From Phycisphaerales bacterium (GTDB lineage Bacteria > Planctomycetota > Phycisphaerae > Tepidisphaerales > Tepidisphaeraceae): 8,974 nucleotides of DNA. The translations under genes and the position numbers were made by a program. The notes below the pieces were generated by a model that saw only the letters and a list, made by a program, of their open reading frames with translations, had not been told where the DNA came from and did no database searches. The number at the start of each line of letters is the position of its first letter. The stretch's first letter is position 1. Of this stretch, positions 6,625 to 8,974 are shown in pieces. The stretch is from positions 1-8,974 of the forward strand of contig JAQGHK010000668.1 of NCBI GenBank assembly GCA_028288875.1. Direction: 5' to 3'.

Positions 6625-8916
6625 TTAGACTTGGACGATCAATCGGTCCGACTTCGAACTGAGTCCGACACTCTCAATCGCGTAAAAGTACGGCGAGCTC
6701 GATGTCGCGGCGTCGTCGTGGATGGCCATGCTCGGCCGGGCGACCAGCGGCGTGCCGGTCAGCAGCGTGTAAACGCCATCGACGGCCGTCGAACGATAGA
6801 CATTGAAGCCGGTGATCTTCGGGCCGTCGGCCGGGCTGGTCCAGTTCAAGACCACGCCGGCGTTGCGGACGGCCGTTGCCGTCGGCGGCGATTTCACCTT
6901 GCCGACAGGGATGATGTTGCTGATCAGGTACACATTGTCATTGAAGTCCGAGTTGGTGATGCCCGGCCGGTTGTAATCGTGCAGCACGATGTAGGTGTTC
7001 GGGATCGGAATTCCATTCGCATCCTTCGCCGGGAAGAAGCGGAGGAACCGGCCACCGATGGTGCTGGTGTTCAGAGAATCATCGCTGTATTCGCCGGGGT
7101 TCGTCGCACTGTGCTCGATCACAAAGCCGAACGTGCTTGTACCGGCTTTGAAGGTATTTGCCGTGATACTTGCGCCAGCCTCCGATGTCGGAAGGACCAT
7201 CTGGCCCGTTCCCGCCTTATCGCTGATCACCTTTGTATTGACCGGCGAATTCGACGAGCCCTGTTTATACCAGCCCATGAAGCTGTTGGTAGCCTTGGTT
7301 GTGCCATCCACGCTTGAGACATAGGTCTGGCTGTGGAACGTCGCGAGTTCCACAATGCGGACGCGCGCATCGGTACCGCCGTCTGCGGCGACGAAGTAGT
7401 CGGCGTCGACCTCATCGCCGAGGTTCTGCTCTTTCGACATGGTCGATGCGAGTACGGAATTGTTCGGAATATTGACCTTGTAGCCGAAGATGTTGTTCAC
7501 GATCGATTGGGCCGTTGGCTCAACCGACGTGTGGTTTGCCATCGGGTCAGGGTTCTGCTCGGAATAGAGCTGCCACTGGCCGACCAGCTTGACGGTGATC
7601 GTCGGATTGGCTGGATCATTCGAGGTAATGGTCAGTGCGCCGTTGTGGACTCCGGGGCCGCTGGTCGCGTTGAAGTTTATCTTTACGTCGCGCGAAGCAC
7701 CGGCCGCAATGGTCACATTCGACCCGCCGCCCGAGGCGAAGGTGTAATCGGCACTGCTCAGCCCTAAGCTTACGACCAGCGGCGCCTGCCCGCTGTTGTG
7801 AATGCGCACGGTGTTGCTCGTCCGCACGATGTTGCCGACGTCGGCGTTCGGCTGTTGGACCTTGTTGAACACCAATTGCTTGTCGGTTGGCCAGCCGCTG
7901 AGGTTTTCCAGCGACAGCGTCGGCGTCGCGCCGGCGATCTTCACGTTCGTGACAATGAAAATGGCGTCGTTGTTATCTGCGAGGCTGGTGGTCTCAAATT
8001 CTTCTTCGGCAACGATGTACGAGTTCGGCACAACCTGGTTCGCCTGGTTGATGAACGGATAGACGCGGAAGTGGTTGTACGTCGAGCTATCGCTCCACTC
8101 GGCGTTCAGTGCCTTTTCGGAATAGACGTTGCGGACTGAACCATCCTTGTTGGCAAAGGCCGGGTACTGCGTGAGAAGACCGAACTCCGCAGTGCCCGGA
8201 TCGAACTTGGTCGTGCCATAATAGAACGGGTTCACCGATTGATTGGTTTCGCCGGACCCGTACCACAGGTACTTCCCGCTCTCAGAATCGCCAGGCGTGT
8301 AGTAGCCCATCCGAATAGCCGGCGACGTCTGGTTCGTAAACACGGCGAGCGGCGTGACCGTTACCGGGCCGTCGCCGGCCTTAACGAAAGTCTGTGCGTT
8401 GATTTCGTCGGTATTCGTCGGCTGAGTCGTCGGGAAGTGGTAGTTTTCCGGATCGGTTTCCCCGCTCTTGATTGGCAAGTTGTAGAGGTTGAAAATCTTC
8501 TCAAGCGATGGCTCGCTGCTGCCGCTGGTGCCGTTGGTCGCCATACCACGCATCGGAACGACGTTGCTGAAGCCATTCTTGGTTGGAAGGCTGTCTGTCC
8601 AAACGCGCAACGTGGCTGCTTGAATGGCGGTGCTGCTGGGGGCCGTGAACTGAACCGTGTAATTCACCTGCACCCCGACGCCGAGCGAACGCCCGCCCGA
8701 AGGAAAGTCTAGCACTTTGAATCGGGCTGAGTCGTCGCCGACGATCTGCAGACGATCAATGGTGAAGCGTGTGTCACCGGTGTTGACGAAACGCAGCGTA
8801 TAGGTCTGGGTTTGCCCTTTGACCGCGTTGAAATAAAGGTTGTTCGGGCCGACCGTGATTCCGGTGGCCATCAATCGGCGGGATTCCAGCGTTTCAATCT
8901 GAGTCGGCTTGCGCAT
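6625..8916 (-). CDS. Large exported protein: two ASH-like (choice-of-anchor D) units with a duplicated unknown domain, plus C-terminal FN3
   Basis: This 763-residue protein is probably exported or surface-associated. From the ATG at 8916, the N-terminus carries LESRRLMA (residues 10-17), a variant of the LEPR-xLL motif found at the start of many large planctomycete extracellular proteins; there is no ordinary hydrophobic signal core. Next come an ASH/choice-of-anchor-D-like beta domain (about 18-126), unknown domain X1 (about 135-328), a second ASH-like domain (about 330-446, with SNDPANPTITVKLVG), X2 (about 466-672) and a fibronectin type III domain to the end (about 675-761, with VVLNWTSPADGPKITGFNVY). 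X1 and X2 are clearly homologous: VYPFINQANQVVPNSYIVAE in X1 matches FFPAKDANGIPIPNTYIVLH in X2, each followed by an acidic DNNDAIFIV or DFNDNVYLI block that could bind calcium. No C-terminal anchor or catalytic motif was seen. A TTG at 8937 gives seven extra residues, but the ribosome binding site favours the ATG. Confidence 0.88.
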   Translation of the reverse strand: MRKPTQIETLESRRLMATGITVGPNNLYFNAVKGQTQTYTLRFVNTGDTRFTIDRLQIVGDDSARFKVLDFPSGGRSLGVGVQVNYTVQFTAPSSTAIQAATLRVWTDSLPTKNGFSNVVPMRGMATNGTSGSSEPSLEKIFNLYNLPIKSGETDPENYHFPTTQPTNTDEINAQTFVKAGDGPVTVTPLAVFTNQTSPAIRMGYYTPGDSESGKYLWYGSGETNQSVNPFYYGTTKFDPGTAEFGLLTQYPAFANKDGSVRNVYSEKALNAEWSDSSTYNHFRVYPFINQANQVVPNSYIVAEEEFETTSLADNNDAIFIVTNVKIAGATPTLSLENLSGWPTDKQLVFNKVQQPNADVGNIVRTSNTVRIHNSGQAPLVVSLGLSSADYTFASGGGSNVTIAAGASRDVKINFNATSGPGVHNGALTITSNDPANPTITVKLVGQWQLYSEQNPDPMANHTSVEPTAQSIVNNIFGYKVNIPNNSVLASTMSKEQNLGDEVDADYFVAADGGTDARVRIVELATFHSQTYVSSVDGTTKATNSFMGWYKQGSSNSPVNTKVISDKAGTGQMVLPTSEAGASITANTFKAGTSTFGFVIEHSATNPGEYSDDSLNTSTIGGRFLRFFPAKDANGIPIPNTYIVLHDYNRPGITNSDFNDNVYLISNIIPVGKVKSPPTATAVRNAGVVLNWTSPADGPKITGFNVYRSTAVDGVYTLLTGTPLVARPSMAIHDDAATSSSPYFYAIESVGLSSKSDRLIVQV

Positions 8917-8922
8917 AAACAA

Positions 8923-8927
8923 CCTTT
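8923..8927 (-). promoter_or_regulatory. Ribosome binding site that decides the start of the 763-residue protein
   Basis: AAAGG on the minus strand, six bases before the ATG at 8916. It lies downstream of the alternative TTG at 8937, for which no purine-rich site at proper distance is seen, so it supports the ATG. Confidence 0.6.
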
Positions 8928-8940
8928 CAAAGCTCAAAGC
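8927..8940 (-). repeat. Perfect tandem 7-base repeat in the leader of the large exported protein gene
   Basis: GCTTTGA occurs twice in direct tandem on the minus strand just before the ribosome binding site. It could be a small regulator site or chance. The rest of the 58-base leader (8917-8974) shows no convincing promoter; the promoter probably lies outside the window. Confidence 0.4.
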
Positions 8941-8974
8941 AAATACAGAGGCCGACGGAGCGGAAACTCAGTCG

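Noticed and set aside
6631..7317. A 228-codon plus-strand frame opposite the 3' part of the large exported protein
   Set aside because: The minus-strand frame has coherent FN3 and duplicated-domain sequence; the plus-strand product is Arg/Val/Asp-rich shadow sequence.
8917..8937. TTG at 8937 as the start of the large exported protein
   Set aside because: It adds only seven residues and lacks a well-placed ribosome binding site, while AAAGG sits six bases before the ATG at 8916.
1..8974. CRISPR arrays, tRNA or rRNA genes, insertion sequences, phage or defence genes
   Set aside because: No repeat-spacer pattern, no cloverleaf or rRNA-like sequence, no transposase or integrase motifs and no terminal inverted repeats were seen. 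The window is filled by the six minus-strand genes.

Overview
The window reads almost entirely on the minus strand. It is GC-rich and looks like chromosomal DNA of a planctomycete, most likely a Phycisphaerae/Tepidisphaerales-type organism. The reasons are the N-terminal LESRRLMA motif of the large secreted protein (a variant of the planctomycete LEPR-xLL signature), its choice-of-anchor-D/FN3 architecture, and the use of non-ATG starts. This placement is from remembered family features, not from a database search.

In transcription order (right to left) there are two transcription units. The first (8916 to 6625) encodes a 763-residue exported protein. It is made of two tandem copies of a two-part unit (an ASH-like Ig fold plus an unnamed domain of about 200 residues), followed by a fibronectin type III domain. 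It ends in a striking hairpin (6559-6610) whose stem is continuous only in RNA copied from the minus strand. A good -35 box (TTGACA) follows at once, starting the second unit.

The second unit is a tightly packed operon of at least five genes. It holds a small exported alpha-helical protein with possible HEAT-like repeats (5385-6479), an OppA-type peptide-binding protein (3708-5381, TTG start), the OppB permease (2766-3698), the OppC permease (1849-2769, ATGA overlap with oppB), and a second, membrane-anchored solute-binding protein. That last gene starts at 1818 and is still open at base 1, so it is truncated by the window edge. It has an N-terminal transmembrane helix, a short coiled coil, and an insertion of about 55 residues inside the binding-protein fold. 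No ATPase (OppD/OppF) lies in the window; it would be expected further downstream or elsewhere in the genome.

Together the second unit encodes the import side of an oligopeptide/dipeptide-type ABC transporter with two different binding proteins for one permease pair, plus an uncharacterised exported helper. I found no RNA genes, insertion sequences, CRISPR arrays or phage genes. No stretch above 300 bases lacks a gene; the longest gap is the 145 bases between 6480 and 6624.
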